A stretch of 64,000 bases of DNA from Methanoculleus frigidifontis. Lineage in GTDB: Archaea > Halobacteriota > Methanomicrobia > Methanomicrobiales > Methanoculleaceae. The stretch lies in the NCBI RefSeq assembly GCF_030464345.1, contig NZ_VCYH01000005.1, forward strand, positions 182,971-246,970, in the 5' to 3' direction. Of this stretch, positions 8,503 to 17,961 are shown one piece after another (the stretch's first letter is position 1; each line of letters opens with the position of its first letter). The translations under genes were made by a program, and so were the position numbers. Below the pieces are notes generated by a model. That model was not told the DNA's origin. It did not search any database and worked only from the letters and a program-made list of their open reading frames with translations.

Positions 8503-11121
8503 ATGGCTCTAGCAGAACTGAATAAATACCGGACATATGTCATTATCGGATTGCTCATCATCCTTTCGGCGTTTGCCCTCTGGATACGGGCGCTCTCCGC
8601 GGACCAGATGATCACCGCGGCCGGCGTCGATCTCCTGGGCAACGATCCCTGGTACAACCTCCGCCAGGTCGAGCAGATGGTTGCAAACTTCCCGGAGTAC
8701 GCCTGGTTCGATGCAATGACCTACTTCCCGTACGGGGAGACGATCTACTGGGGGCCGCTCTTCATCTCCATCATCTCGACGCTCTCTCTCCTGGCCGGTG
8801 CGGCGACGCGGCCCGAGATCATGGTCGTGGCGTCCTGGGTGCCGCCGCTGATGGCCGCCGCGATGGTGCCGGTCATGTACGGGATCGGTGCGAAGATGGC
8901 GGACTGGAAGACCGGCCTGCTCTCGGCCGGGTTCATCGCCGTCGTCTCAGGGGCATACCTCTACCGGTCGCTCTTCGGCTTCGTCGACCACCATATCGCT
9001 GAGGTGCTCTTCTCCACCCTCTTCGTCCTGGCCTATATCGTCGCTATCGGGGCGGTGCGGAGCAAAGACTTCGATATCCGGCATTTTGAAACCCTCAAGG
9101 CTCCCGCCGTTGCCGCAGTCCTCGCCGGTATCGCCTACCTGCTCGGGCTCTACACGATGCCGACGATGGTCCTCTTCGCCCTGATCGTCGCCATCTTCAC
9201 CCTGGTGCAGTTCGTCTGGGACTACTACCGCGGCAGGACGAGCGAGTACCTGGTCTTTCTGAACCTGGTCGTCTTCGGCGTGGCGATCCTCGGGATGTTC
9301 GTCGTCGGGATCCAGCACGCGGGGCTGAGCCTCTCCCAGTACTCGATCATGCACGTCATCGCCTATCTCGCCGTGATCCTAGGGACGTTCCTCCTCTACG
9401 GTCTTGCAGCCTACCTGCAGGGCAAGCCGAAGTACCTCTACCCGGCATCCCTCGTCGGCATCGCCGTCCTTGCGTTTGCCGTCGTCGCCGTTGCCCTGCC
9501 CGATTTCTTCGCCATCATCATGGGAAGTATCGCCGGGTTCTTCGGCTCTGAAGCGATCACGACGACCGTGCAGGAGGCACGAGCCTGGAGCTTCACCGAT
9601 GCCGTGACGACCTTCCACTGGGGGCTTCTGCTGCTGGCCGGCGGGTTTGTCACCCTCATCTATCGGAACTGGCGTGAAGAGCACCCTGCACAGATATTCG
9701 TCCTCATCTGGTCGGCGGTGATCCTCTACTCGACGATTGCGCACGTCAGGTACGAGTACTACCTCGCCGCCAACATCGCCCTGCTCGCGGCCATATTCAT
9801 CGGGTTCGTCCTGGATGCCGGGTGGGGTGATATCCGCCGCCTCTTCGGCAATTTGGGCGAGCAGGTCGCCGAGAAGCCCGATGCCGCGGATGAAAATTCC
9901 CCCGAACCGGGCAAGAAGAAAAAGAAAGGGGCGGCAAAGCAGCAGAAGCCGAAGGCCGCAGCAAAGCATCAGCCCGACTTCCTGAAGGTCGGTATGGTTG
10001 CCGTGGTCGTCGTCGTCGGCCTCGTCTTTGCCGGACAGTCGCTGACGACCGACATGGCGCTCTCGTCGAGCGTGTACCTGACCGGTATGGACTCGCAGTG
10101 GCAGGAGTCCTTGGAGTGGTTCGGGGCGAATACGCCCGAGACCGGCGTTGACTACTACGCCATCTACGACCAGACCGCCTACACCTACCCGGACGAAGCC
10201 TACGGCGTGATGTCCTGGTGGGACTACGGCCACTGGATAACGTTCATCTCCAAGCGGATCCCGAACGCAAATCCGTTCCAGCGCGGTGTCATCGGACCCA
10301 ACGGGGCGGGCGTCTACTTCACCACCACCTCCGAAGAGACGGCGAACGTCATTCTGGATACCCTGGGCACCCGCTACGTCATCACCGATATCCAGATGGA
10401 TACCGGCAAGTTCCACGCCATGGCCACCTGGGCGAACGCGACGGTCGGCAACACGCCCTTCGAGCCGTACTTCCTTGTCCCGGCGGAGGCCGGTTCGACC
10501 TCCTACAACCAGGTCCCCCTGCGCACTCAGGACTACTACGAGACGACGGTCTCCCGCCTCCACAACTTCGACGGCTCCATGACCGATCCCTCGTCCGCCA
10601 TCTACGTCGAGTACCGCGAAGGCGGAGTCTCCGGCTCGTCGCTTCCGGTGGTCACCCGTGCCGAGCGGATGGCGGCGTCCGACGCCCTGGCGGCGGCGGA
10701 GCAGTATAACCGGAACGCTGCCGCCGGCACCCGCGCCGGTGTCTTCAACGACTACAATGCGATCTATGCGCCGGTCGAGCGCGTCCCGGCCCTGCAGCAC
10801 TACCGGCTCGTCCACGAGTCGCCGCAGAACGTCTTCTCCGGCGGCGCCAGCGTGCCGGATATCAAGTACGTGAAGATCTTCGAGTACGTTCCGGGTGCGA
10901 AGATCCGTGGCGAGGGCGTCATTGAGGTGCCGATCGTCACCAACACCGGCCGGACGTTTACGTACCGCCAGGAGAGTGCCAGCGGCGAGTTCGTCGTTCC
11001 GTACGCCACGACCGATGGTTCGGGCGAGGTTACGGCGACCGGACCCTACCAGATCGCGGGTACGGCGCTGATCTTCGACGTCACCGAAGACGATATTGCG
11101 CAGGGCAGGTATATCAACTGA
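8503..11121 (+). CDS. aglB: Dolichyl-phosphooligosaccharide-protein glycotransferase (STT3/AglB)
   Basis: This 872-residue membrane enzyme transfers lipid-linked glycan to asparagine in N-X-S/T sequons on the outer face of the membrane. The N-terminal half holds about a dozen hydrophobic segments. The first external loop contains GNDPWYN at about residue 46-52, the usual catalytic acidic region. A Lys/Ala-rich cytoplasmic loop (GKKKKKGAAK) sits near residue 470. The soluble C-terminal domain carries the diagnostic WWDYG motif at about residues 571-575. It follows the amino-sugar and glycosyltransferase genes, so the locus probably makes and transfers the N-glycan of S-layer and other surface proteins. 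Confidence 0.95.
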   Translation: MALAELNKYRTYVIIGLLIILSAFALWIRALSADQMITAAGVDLLGNDPWYNLRQVEQMVANFPEYAWFDAMTYFPYGETIYWGPLFISIISTLSLLAGAATRPEIMVVASWVPPLMAAAMVPVMYGIGAKMADWKTGLLSAGFIAVVSGAYLYRSLFGFVDHHIAEVLFSTLFVLAYIVAIGAVRSKDFDIRHFETLKAPAVAAVLAGIAYLLGLYTMPTMVLFALIVAIFTLVQFVWDYYRGRTSEYLVFLNLVVFGVAILGMFVVGIQHAGLSLSQYSIMHVIAYLAVILGTFLLYGLAAYLQGKPKYLYPASLVGIAVLAFAVVAVALPDFFAIIMGSIAGFFGSEAITTTVQEARAWSFTDAVTTFHWGLLLLAGGFVTLIYRNWREEHPAQIFVLIWSAVILYSTIAHVRYEYYLAANIALLAAIFIGFVLDAGWGDIRRLFGNLGEQVAEKPDAADENSPEPGKKKKKGAAKQQKPKAAAKHQPDFLKVGMVAVVVVVGLVFAGQSLTTDMALSSSVYLTGMDSQWQESLEWFGANTPETGVDYYAIYDQTAYTYPDEAYGVMSWWDYGHWITFISKRIPNANPFQRGVIGPNGAGVYFTTTSEETANVILDTLGTRYVITDIQMDTGKFHAMATWANATVGNTPFEPYFLVPAEAGSTSYNQVPLRTQDYYETTVSRLHNFDGSMTDPSSAIYVEYREGGVSGSSLPVVTRAERMAASDALAAAEQYNRNAAAGTRAGVFNDYNAIYAPVERVPALQHYRLVHESPQNVFSGGASVPDIKYVKIFEYVPGAKIRGEGVIEVPIVTNTGRTFTYRQESASGEFVVPYATTDGSGEVTATGPYQIAGTALIFDVTEDDIAQGRYIN

Positions 11122-11127
11122 AGTGCG

Positions 11128-12105
11128 ATGAGGTGCTCGGTAGTCTCCGGGGATGTGTTTGCCCGACACGATATGGAGCGCCATGCGGAGTCGAGTACCC
11201 GTCTCCGGACGATCACCTCCTCTCTTCCCGGTGGTCTGCGGTGGCGCGATCCTGCCCGTGCATCCGTCGAGGACCTTGAACGCGTCCACCGGCCGCAGCA
11301 CGTCCGGTGGATCCGCGAATTCGCCAGCGGAACCTGGTACCTGGACGCCAACACGTATATCACCGGCAATTCGTTCGAGGTCGCTTCATACGCCGCAGGC
11401 TCTTCCTGCCTGGCGGCGGAGCGGGCGCTCGACGCCGAGCACTCTTTTGCCCTGGTTCGCCCGCCCGGTCACCACGCCGAACCCGACCGGGCGATGGGGT
11501 TCTGCATCTTCAACAACGCCGCGGTCGCGGCCGCAAAGCTGCTCGCGTCCGTCGACCGCGTCGCGATCCTCGACTGGGACCTGCACCACGGCAATGGCAC
11601 GCAGTCGATCTTTTACAACAGCGACCGCGTCCTCTACTGCTCGGTTCACGAGGCGGACAGTTTCCCGAAGACCGGCTGGATCGACGAGATCGGCACCGGC
11701 GCCGGCCGTGGGTATACCCTCAACGCCCCGCTCCGGCCCGGGTCACATCTCGCCGACTACCTTCTCGTCTTCCGGGAGGTCTTCATCCCGGCGATCACCC
11801 GGTTCAAGCCCGACCTGCTGATCGTCTCGGCCGGGCAGGACGCCCTCATCGACGACGGGCACGGTCGGATGCTGCTCGCTCCCATCGACTATCAGGTGCT
11901 GGCCGGGCTTCTCGCCGACTCTGTCGACACCGCCCTCGCGCTCGTTCTGGAGGGGGGCTACGGCCCTTCGCAGGGAGAGGCGGTCGCCGATATCATTCGT
12001 GCCCTGCAGGGGCACCGGATCGATCCTGCCGACTGCTGCACCGCTGAGGCGCAGCGCTCGACCGGGGAGATCGTCAGAATCCTGAAAAAAGTGCGATTTT
12101 ATTAG
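11128..12105 (+). CDS. Histone deacetylase family protein (acetylpolyamine/acetoin-type)
   Basis: The 325-residue arginase/deacetylase-fold protein has the family motifs RPPGHHAEPD (catalytic His pair), the zinc ligands in ILDWDLHHGNGTQ, VHEADSFPKTG, and the late LEGGYG loop. Members remove acetyl groups from lysines, polyamines or other amines using zinc. The substrate here is not known. Its start is 6 bp after the aglB stop and its stop overlaps the convergent YcaO gene by a few bases. Confidence 0.85.
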   Translation: MRCSVVSGDVFARHDMERHAESSTRLRTITSSLPGGLRWRDPARASVEDLERVHRPQHVRWIREFASGTWYLDANTYITGNSFEVASYAAGSSCLAAERALDAEHSFALVRPPGHHAEPDRAMGFCIFNNAAVAAAKLLASVDRVAILDWDLHHGNGTQSIFYNSDRVLYCSVHEADSFPKTGWIDEIGTGAGRGYTLNAPLRPGSHLADYLLVFREVFIPAITRFKPDLLIVSAGQDALIDDGHGRMLLAPIDYQVLAGLLADSVDTALALVLEGGYGPSQGEAVADIIRALQGHRIDPADCCTAEAQRSTGEIVRILKKVRFY

Positions 12106-13283
12106 GCAGGGCGGTCGGTGCGGCGCCGGTCTTTGTCCATATAGGAGACCTCGAAACCGGGGATGACGATCCGCACGACCGGTACCGCCGTCCTCGAGAG
12201 GTCGCAGACGCAGACGCGATCGGTATGCGCACCGACCTCTGCGAGTGTCCGGCGGATATCCTCGTCGAAGTACTGCGTGCTGATATCGGGGACGTCCGTG
12301 ATCTCGATCGCGTCGGCGTCGGCGAACCACATCCGGTTGATCCGCTTGAGTCGATCGTAGCCTGCTCTTCGCAGGAACTCCTCCCGCTGCGGGTCGGAGC
12401 GGCCTCCCTGCAGGTAGCTCCCCCTGCTCTGCGCGACCTCGGTGATCGCCCGGAGCGCGGCGATCTCGGGGCAGGTGTGCGTCCCGGACCCGATCACGAG
12501 CATCCCCGGGTCGCGGGTGACGGTATCGTCCGCCGCTGCTGCGACGGTCGGGATACCGGTCTTCCCCTCGAGCAGCCAGAGGTGGATCGAAACACCGTTC
12601 TCCTCGAACCGGTCGATCACCTCGCGGGCCGGGCAGTCGTGCTCAATGGTAAGGCGCCGGCCGAGGGAGCGTTTCTCTTCGGCGAGGCTTAAGTCCGCCC
12701 GTTCGATCACCTCGAGGATGCCGTGCAGGATCGCCTCTTCCATGACGTTCCCGGAGGCAAGTCCGTTCGTGTCGCTCCGGAAGAGCGGCATCGCCATCCC
12801 AAGGCTGTCGTAGGGATGGAAGACGGCGTTGCTCGGGACAAAGACCTCTTCGTCGCTGAGGATGTCCCAGGAGGGTGTCCAGTGGATCTTCTCATCCTGC
12901 CCGATCCGGCGGGGAAGGAGGAGGTCTTCGGGGTCGACGGCCCGGTGGATTCCCAGCTCTTCGTACGTCGAATACTCCATCGGATCGCCGTGATACTCAC
13001 TCGAGTAGCGTTCGAGCGCCTCCATCATGGCGGAGACCTCGGCGTGGATCGGCTCTTTTCCTTTCCCTGCGTGCACCCGGGCGGCTCCCGGGGCCGCTTT
13101 CGGGCGGACGGCGGAGAAGACCGGGATGCCGAGGCGGTCGAGGTGCGTGATATCGACGACCTCGGTGACACCGATCCGATCCATCAGGGGAGCGATGTCG
13201 GCGTGTGTCTCTTCCGGAGACTTATACCGGTGCGTACCGTCGAAATACTGCTTCTTAACCTGCCGGATCGTGCACTTCATCAT
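12102..13283 (-). CDS. YcaO-related McrA thioglycine-forming protein (methanogenesis marker protein 1)
   Basis: The 393-residue protein has the YcaO ATP-binding plan: E..ALE..S at about residues 80-90, the SNAVFHPY region, an EEAILHGILEVIERAD helix and a Pro/Arg-rich C-terminus. Near residues 60-70, KAAPGAARVHAGKG matches the methanogen-type YcaO proteins known as methanogenesis marker protein 1. These proteins, with TfuA, install the thioglycine in methyl-coenzyme M reductase. No tfuA gene is seen next to it. It is convergent with the deacetylase gene and divergent from the DUF2098 gene, with a short shared promoter region at 13,284-13,336. Confidence 0.85.
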   Translation of the reverse strand: MMKCTIRQVKKQYFDGTHRYKSPEETHADIAPLMDRIGVTEVVDITHLDRLGIPVFSAVRPKAAPGAARVHAGKGKEPIHAEVSAMMEALERYSSEYHGDPMEYSTYEELGIHRAVDPEDLLLPRRIGQDEKIHWTPSWDILSDEEVFVPSNAVFHPYDSLGMAMPLFRSDTNGLASGNVMEEAILHGILEVIERADLSLAEEKRSLGRRLTIEHDCPAREVIDRFEENGVSIHLWLLEGKTGIPTVAAAADDTVTRDPGMLVIGSGTHTCPEIAALRAITEVAQSRGSYLQGGRSDPQREEFLRRAGYDRLKRINRMWFADADAIEITDVPDISTQYFDEDIRRTLAEVGAHTDRVCVCDLSRTAVPVVRIVIPGFEVSYMDKDRRRTDRPA

Positions 13284-13336
13284 ACAAGATCAGTGCAGGC
13301 GATGATTTATACTTTGGCAGATGCTACCCTACATTC

Positions 13337-13630
13337 ATGAACGCTGATGAGATTGCGGTCGGTATGCCGGTGCGCTACCCCAGGACAGGAACGTCGGGGA
13401 CGGTCGTCGCGATCGAGGAGGTCGACGGTGAGGTCTATGCCGAACTCGACAGTACGCACCTCCTCTACCGGCTCGACCAGCTCGTCGGTCTCGGGCAGGC
13501 GGCGGGCACCGGCCAGAAGGAAGAGAAGGAACGGGATGTCGAGAGTTACCTCGAGAAGGAGAAGAAGTTTGCAGAGAACCTCAAAGATGCCTGGTTTGCC
13601 ACCGACCAGAGCTGTGAGGGCGGCGGTTAA
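13337..13630 (+). CDS. DUF2098 family protein
   Basis: This small acidic protein of 97 residues starts MNADEIAVGMPVRYPRTGTSG, with a beta-barrel-like first 50 residues and a charged helical C-terminus (EKEKKFAENLKDAW). Such DUF2098 proteins are found mainly in methanogens and have no established function. It is transcribed away from the YcaO gene, and its stop overlaps the convergent nikR stop by 4 bp. Confidence 0.75.
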   Translation: MNADEIAVGMPVRYPRTGTSGTVVAIEEVDGEVYAELDSTHLLYRLDQLVGLGQAAGTGQKEEKERDVESYLEKEKKFAENLKDAWFATDQSCEGGG

Positions 13631-14049
13631 TCCTCGATCGGGATCGTCGTCAGTTTGACCGATTCCACTCCTTTCTGCGCCATCAGTTTTTCTGCGATGT
13701 TCTTAAGTTCCGTCCCGTCGCCCCGTATCAGGATAACCTCGAGACATTTGTTATGCGTTACGTGTGAGTGGAGCGATGCCTGGATTATATTCGCATAGTC
13801 GTGCTGGATCTCGGTAAGTGTCTGCAGAAGTCCGCGATGATCGTGGTCGTAGACCATGGTGACGACCCCCTGCCGCTCGCCCTTGACGTCGGAGATCCAT
13901 TGGTAGTGTGTGATATAACTCCGGATCGAGTCCCGTATCCCCTCAGAACGGGATGAATATCCTCGAAGTTTCAGAATATCATCGAATTTATCGAGCAGGT
14001 TCTTCGGGAGCGAGATCCCGATGCGTGAAAGTTCTGTCTCACTTGTCAT
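13627..14049 (-). CDS. nikR: Nickel-responsive transcriptional regulator NikR
   Basis: The 140-residue protein has an N-terminal ribbon-helix-helix (RIGISLPKNLLDKFDDIL) and a C-terminal ACT-like metal-binding domain. The nickel ligands appear as YDHDHRG at about residue 76 and LHSHVTHNKCLEV at about 93-105, giving the expected three His and one Cys. It represses nickel uptake genes when nickel is replete, which makes sense in a methanogen that needs nickel for F430 and hydrogenases. No nickel transporter is adjacent. Confidence 0.93.
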   Translation of the reverse strand: MTSETELSRIGISLPKNLLDKFDDILKLRGYSSRSEGIRDSIRSYITHYQWISDVKGERQGVVTMVYDHDHRGLLQTLTEIQHDYANIIQASLHSHVTHNKCLEVILIRGDGTELKNIAEKLMAQKGVESVKLTTIPIED

Positions 14050-14453
14050 ACTCTCGTCAATGTTTCATTATAAGTACATGATGTTTAATATTTCTCTCGT
14101 TACCGGGTACTTTTTTCATACGAAGTATGCTTTGTTGACCGGCACCATCCCTGCCCGGACCTGGCGGAACCCTTCTTTGGCGCTGTCCGTTCCGCCATCT
14201 TCCGGAACCGCAGCCGTTGGCATTCTCCGGTGCCCGGAGGCGGTGATATATAAAAGCCCGGGCACCCGGGTGAAGAAGCGGCAGGAACCGTGGGAGTATG
14301 AACGGCTTGCTGCAGAGCCGATTCGTCGGGACGGCTCACTGCTGGTGATGTCATACAAAGGGCAGAAACGAACGTTTCGCGGGTGCTCCTGCACCCCCAC
14401 TGATTATGTATAAGTAGTGTCACCATATATAGAGTAAGGAGGTTCGGGTAGTT
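14050..14453 (+). other. Long intergenic region with two promoter-like elements
   Basis: The 404 bp between nikR and aIF2-gamma hold two strong A/T boxes in a GC-rich setting. One is TGATATATAAAAG at about 14,244-14,256. The other is CACCATATATAG at about 14,421-14,432, followed by AAGGAGG before the aIF2-gamma start. An AT-rich stretch at 14,050-14,130 probably carries the nikR promoter on the other strand. A possible 47-codon frame in this interval is listed separately. Confidence 0.55.
14270..14413 (+). CDS. Possible small protein, leaderless (uncertain)
   Basis: A GTG at 14,270 opens a 47-codon frame that ends TPTDYV. The TATA-like element TGATATATAAAAG lies about 20-25 bp upstream, the spacing expected for a leaderless archaeal transcript. 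The peptide is basic with a plausible beta-strand centre (GSLLVMSYKGQKRTF). No family is recognised. It could equally be a non-coding transcript or chance. Confidence 0.3.
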   Translation: MKKRQEPWEYERLAAEPIRRDGSLLVMSYKGQKRTFRGCSCTPTDYV

Positions 14454-15689
14454 TTGCGTGATGTATACGTTCCTGGTGTCAATATCGGGCTTGTCGGTCA
14501 TGTCGATCATGGCAAGACCACGCTTGTCAGTTCGCTGACAGGGGTATGGACGGACAGGCATAGTGAAGAGATCAAACGGGGTATCTCCATCCGACTCGGG
14601 TACGCCGATACCACGTTCTACCGGTGCGCGGGGTGCGAAGGCTCCGATGCGTACACGAGCGGTCCTGAGTGTCCGGAGTGCGGTGCGAAGGCCGAGGCGT
14701 TCCGGACGGTCTCGTTCGTCGACGCCCCCGGCCACGAGACACTGATGGCGACGATGCTCTCCGGGTCGGCGCTGATGGACGGCGCGATGCTGGTCATCGC
14801 CGCCAACGAGGCCTGTCCGCAGCCGCAGACCAAAGAGCACCTGATGGCGCTCGAGCTGATCGGGATACAGAATATTGTCATCGTGCAGAACAAGATCGAC
14901 GTGGTCACGCAGGCGGAAGCCCTGAAGCACTACCAGCAGATAAAAGATTTCGTCAGGGGCACCATTGCGGAGAATGCCCCCATCATACCGGTCTCGGCGC
15001 AGAAGGGGATCAATATCGGTGCACTGATCATGGCGCTCGACGAGACGATCCCGGAGCCGGAGCGGAATCCCGAGGACGAGCCGATCATGCTCGTCGCCCG
15101 ATCCTTCGATATCAATAAGCCGGGCTGCAACTGGCGCGAGGTGAAGGGCGGCGTCGTCGGCGGTTCCCTGACGCGAGGGCTCTTCAAGGAAGGCGACGAC
15201 ATGGAGATCCGCCCCGGCCGTTCGGTGCAGGTCGAGAACCGGACGAAGTGGGAACCGATCACCACGAAGATCACCTCCATCAACGCGGGATCGAACAAGG
15301 TGATCGAGGCCACCCCCGGCGGGCTGCTCGGGATCGCGACGAAACTCGATCCGGCGCTGACAAAGAGCGATGCGCTTGCCGGTCAGGTGGCCGGGCACGT
15401 CGGCAAGCTTCCGCCGGTCTGGGACCGGATGAAGTTTGAGGTGACCCTGATGGACCGCGTCGTCGGTTCGGACAGCGAGCAGCTCATCGAGCCGCTGAAG
15501 CACAAAGAGCCCCTGATGCTCTCGGTCGGCACCGCCGTGACCGTCGGTGTCGTGGTGAACGCCAAGAAGAATGTGGTCGAGGTGCTGCTCAAGCGTCCGG
15601 TCTGCGCCGAGATCGGTGCACGGATCGCTATCAGCCGGCAGGTGGGCGGACGATGGCGGCTGATCGGGATGGGAGTCCTGACCGAGTGA
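14454..15689 (+). CDS. eif2g: Translation initiation factor aIF2 subunit gamma
   Basis: The 411-residue GTPase brings initiator tRNA to the ribosome as part of the aIF2 trimer. G1 (GHVDHGKTT), the switch region [12 protein letters not shown], a zinc knuckle (CAGCEG...CPECG), G3 (DAPGHE) and G4 (NKID) are all visible, followed by the two beta-barrel domains. The start is a TTG at 14,454, 11 bp after AAGGAGG. It leads a tightly packed operon and its stop overlaps the GTG of the PIN-domain gene. Confidence 0.95.
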   Translation: MRDVYVPGVNIGLVGHVDHGKTTLVSSLTGVWTDRHSEEIKRGISIRLGYADTTFYRCAGCEGSDAYTSGPECPECGAKAEAFRTVSFVDAPGHETLMATMLSGSALMDGAMLVIAANEACPQPQTKEHLMALELIGIQNIVIVQNKIDVVTQAEALKHYQQIKDFVRGTIAENAPIIPVSAQKGINIGALIMALDETIPEPERNPEDEPIMLVARSFDINKPGCNWREVKGGVVGGSLTRGLFKEGDDMEIRPGRSVQVENRTKWEPITTKITSINAGSNKVIEATPGGLLGIATKLDPALTKSDALAGQVAGHVGKLPPVWDRMKFEVTLMDRVVGSDSEQLIEPLKHKEPLMLSVGTAVTVGVVVNAKKNVVEVLLKRPVCAEIGARIAISRQVGGRWRLIGMGVLTE

Positions 15690-16066
15690 AGGTGCTGCTC
15701 GACGCCAACGCGCTGATGATGCCCGCCCAGTTCGGCGTCGATATCTACGAAGAACTCAGCCTCCTCTTCGGTGACTATGAGGCAATAACCCTCGAAGATG
15801 TGGTTGGCGAGCTCGCGGGGCTCACCCGCGGCCGCGGCAGGGATGCGGCGGCTGCGCGTGTCGGTCTTGCGATGGCAGAGCGCTCCCGCGTCCTCCCGAG
15901 CGGGAGTCTGCGCCGCTCCGTCGACGAACGGGTCGCTGAGTTTGCAGAGCGCGAGGGCTGCGTCGTCGTCACCAACGACCGGCACCTGCGCAATGCCCTG
16001 CTTGACCGGGGCATTGATGTCGTATCGATGAGAAAACAGAAGAAGCTGGAATTGATCCGGGGATAA
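15686..16066 (+). CDS. PIN-domain nuclease, Fcf1/Utp24-like
   Basis: The 126-residue PIN domain begins [13 protein letters not shown] with the first acidic residue. It has a middle acidic site in [10 protein letters not shown] and the late acidic motif [16 protein letters not shown]. Proteins of this type sit between aIF2-gamma and RpoE in many euryarchaea and resemble eukaryotic rRNA-processing nucleases such as Fcf1. The GTG start overlaps the upstream stop (GTGA). A role in rRNA maturation is inferred from family and context. Confidence 0.8.
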   Translation: MKVLLDANALMMPAQFGVDIYEELSLLFGDYEAITLEDVVGELAGLTRGRGRDAAAARVGLAMAERSRVLPSGSLRRSVDERVAEFAEREGCVVVTNDRHLRNALLDRGIDVVSMRKQKKLELIRG

Positions 16067-16072
16067 GATACA

Positions 16073-16654
16073 ATGTATTACAAAATGACGCTCGAGGACA
16101 AGGTGCGGGTCCCCCCAAACCGCCTCGGTGAGGATCTTGAGAAGGTTATCCTTGACGTGCTGCAGGAGCAGCTCGAAGGGAGCATCACCAAGGAGATCGG
16201 CATCTACATCGCCGTAACGAAGGTGCTGAATATCGGCCAGGGAGAACTGATCCCGGGCGACGGGGCGATCTACTACGACGTCCGGTTCGAGGCGCTGGTG
16301 CTCCGCCTCGCCCTGCAGGAGGTCATCGAGGGGCAGGTCGTGGAGACGACCGGGTTCGGCGCGTTCGTCAGCCTCGGGCCTATCGACGCGATGCTGCACG
16401 TCAGCCAGATCTCCGACGATTATATCAGCTACGACGAGAAGAACGCCCGGCTGATCTGTCAGGAGTCGAAGCGCTACATCGCGGTCGGCGACGGCATCCG
16501 GGCGCGGGTCGTCGCGCTCTCCTTAAACGAGCGGGAGCCGCGGGAGAGTAAAATCGGCCTGACGATGCGCCAGTCCGGCCTCGGCACCGGGCGCTGGCTG
16601 GAAGAGGAGCTCGAGCGGGAGAAGGAACGAGGTGCGGCCCATGGTGGTGCGTAA
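16073..16654 (+). CDS. rpoE1: DNA-directed RNA polymerase subunit E' (Rpo7)
   Basis: The 193-residue protein is the archaeal counterpart of eukaryotic RPB7. The N-terminal RNP domain starts MYYKMTLEDKVRVPP, and the C-terminal S1-type OB domain contains GQVVETTGFGAFVSLGPIDAMLHVSQI. It forms the RNA-binding stalk with Rpo4. It lies 6 bp after the PIN gene and overlaps the spt4 start. Confidence 0.95.
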   Translation: MYYKMTLEDKVRVPPNRLGEDLEKVILDVLQEQLEGSITKEIGIYIAVTKVLNIGQGELIPGDGAIYYDVRFEALVLRLALQEVIEGQVVETTGFGAFVSLGPIDAMLHVSQISDDYISYDEKNARLICQESKRYIAVGDGIRARVVALSLNEREPRESKIGLTMRQSGLGTGRWLEEELEREKERGAAHGGA

Positions 16655-16841
16655 AAAGCAGGTGCATGTCTGCCGTGAGTGTCACCGGGTCGTCGACGGC
16701 GAGGCCTGCGTGATCTGCGGCACGTCCAACCTGAGCGAAGACTGGGCCGGGTATCTGGTGATCATCGATCCCGAGCGTTCCGAGATCGCCAGGAAGATGA
16801 ACATCACTATGGCCGGCCGGTACGCCCTGAAGGTCCGCTGA
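16641..16841 (+). CDS. spt4: Transcription elongation factor Spt4 (RpoE'')
   Basis: This 66-residue zinc protein starts with the ATG at 16,641, inside the end of rpoE1. Two CxxC pairs (CREC and CVIC) form the zinc site, followed by WAGYLVIIDPERSEIA, a hallmark of archaeal Spt4. It pairs with Spt5 to make RNA polymerase processive. Its TGA overlaps the next ATG. Confidence 0.93.
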   Translation: MVVRKKQVHVCRECHRVVDGEACVICGTSNLSEDWAGYLVIIDPERSEIARKMNITMAGRYALKVR

Positions 16842-17326
16842 TGCTCCGGCTCCCCGCCGAGCACAGGGACTGTTTCAAGCGGCCGTTCGGGACGCTGTAC
16901 CCGGACATCCCTGCGCTTCTCCCCGTTCTCGAAGGCCGCCCGGTCTATGTCGTCGGGGACGTGGTCACCGAGAACATCCTGAAGGCAGGGATAACGCCCC
17001 AGATCGCGATCATCGACGGCTACACGATGCGCTCGCCGGTGAACCGCTCTCCGCTCCTCCGGAGCCGTCGGGCGACGGCATGGAACCCGGCCGGGACGAT
17101 CACGCCCGAGCTGATAGCGGCGATCGAAGAGGCGGTGGCCGATCCCCCCCGCCTGATCATCGTCGACGGCGAGGAGGACCTCGCGGTGATCCCGCTGGTC
17201 ATTGCGGCTCAGCCGGGAGCGGTCGTCCTCTACGGCCAGCCCTGCGAGGGGGTTATCCTGCGGATCGTCGATGCGGAGGCGAAAGAGAGAGCAGAATTTC
17301 TTTTCTCCCTCTTCGTCGAAGAGTAG
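16841..17326 (+). CDS. GTP-dependent dephospho-CoA kinase (DUF359)
   Basis: The 161-residue protein matches the archaeal DUF359 family, shown to phosphorylate dephospho-CoA with GTP as the last step of coenzyme A synthesis. The landmarks VVGDVVTENIL, IIDGYTMRSP, IIVDGEEDLAVIP and LYGQPCEGV are all present in order. The start overlaps the Spt4 stop (ATGA), and the family is often found at exactly this position in euryarchaeal operons. Confidence 0.88.
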   Translation: MLRLPAEHRDCFKRPFGTLYPDIPALLPVLEGRPVYVVGDVVTENILKAGITPQIAIIDGYTMRSPVNRSPLLRSRRATAWNPAGTITPELIAAIEEAVADPPRLIIVDGEEDLAVIPLVIAAQPGAVVLYGQPCEGVILRIVDAEAKERAEFLFSLFVEE

Positions 17327-17381
17327 CCCTCCGGGGCACTATGTTTTATATGAATCTGTCAACAATAATTGAGGGATATTG

Positions 17382-17675
17382 ATGGACTTTGCATTTACCC
17401 GTGATGAGAGGAACAAACTGTTAAACCGGAGGGAGGTCGCGTTCACCCTCACCTTTGAGGGGGCGACCCCGTCCCGGCAGAACATCCAGAGCAAGATCGC
17501 TGCACTCCTGAACCAGAAGGAGGATCTTGTGGTGCTGGATTCTCTGAAGACCAGTTTCGGAAAGATGGAAGTGACCGGCGTCGCCCGTATCTACGACGAC
17601 GAAGAGAGCAAACAGCGCACCGAGCGCGAGTACCTGGTCAAGCGCGGGAAGGCCGCGGAAGAGAGTGAGGCCTGA
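17382..17675 (+). CDS. rps24e: Small ribosomal subunit protein S24e
   Basis: The 97-residue protein carries the S24e core: [18 protein letters not shown] at the start, the [18 protein letters not shown] segment and a charged tail. The ATG at 17,382 is preferred over the TTG 3 bp upstream. An A/T-rich element (TTTTATATGAA) at about 17,343 is probably its own promoter. S27ae follows 2 bp later. Confidence 0.93.
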   Translation: MDFAFTRDERNKLLNRREVAFTLTFEGATPSRQNIQSKIAALLNQKEDLVVLDSLKTSFGKMEVTGVARIYDDEESKQRTEREYLVKRGKAAEESEA

Positions 17676-17677
17676 AC

Positions 17678-17833
17678 ATGGCGGTCAAGCGCAGCGGATG
17701 CTACAGCGTCGAGGGTGACCGCGCGGTCCTGCAGAAGCGGCATTGCCCCCGGTGCGGGCCCGGTGTCCTGATGGCTGAGCACGGCGATCGCAGTGCATGC
17801 GGCAAGTGCGGTTACACCGAGTTCAAGAAGTGA
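17678..17833 (+). CDS. rps27ae: Small ribosomal subunit protein S27ae
   Basis: This short gene of 51 codons has the C4 zinc finger [10 protein letters not shown]...CGKCGYTEF that defines S27ae, without the ubiquitin fusion seen in eukaryotes. It directly follows S24e, a pairing widely conserved in archaea. Confidence 0.92.
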   Translation: MAVKRSGCYSVEGDRAVLQKRHCPRCGPGVLMAEHGDRSACGKCGYTEFKK

Positions 17834-17961
17834 GCATGCCCGGGGCGCGCAGGCGCCCTACCGGGACCCGGGTGTGCCCGAATATTTTTCGACGGGTCAT
17901 CTGACCAGAGCACCCGGATTCCGATACGTTTTCCCGCTATACGAGGAGAAGTTACTGTTCT

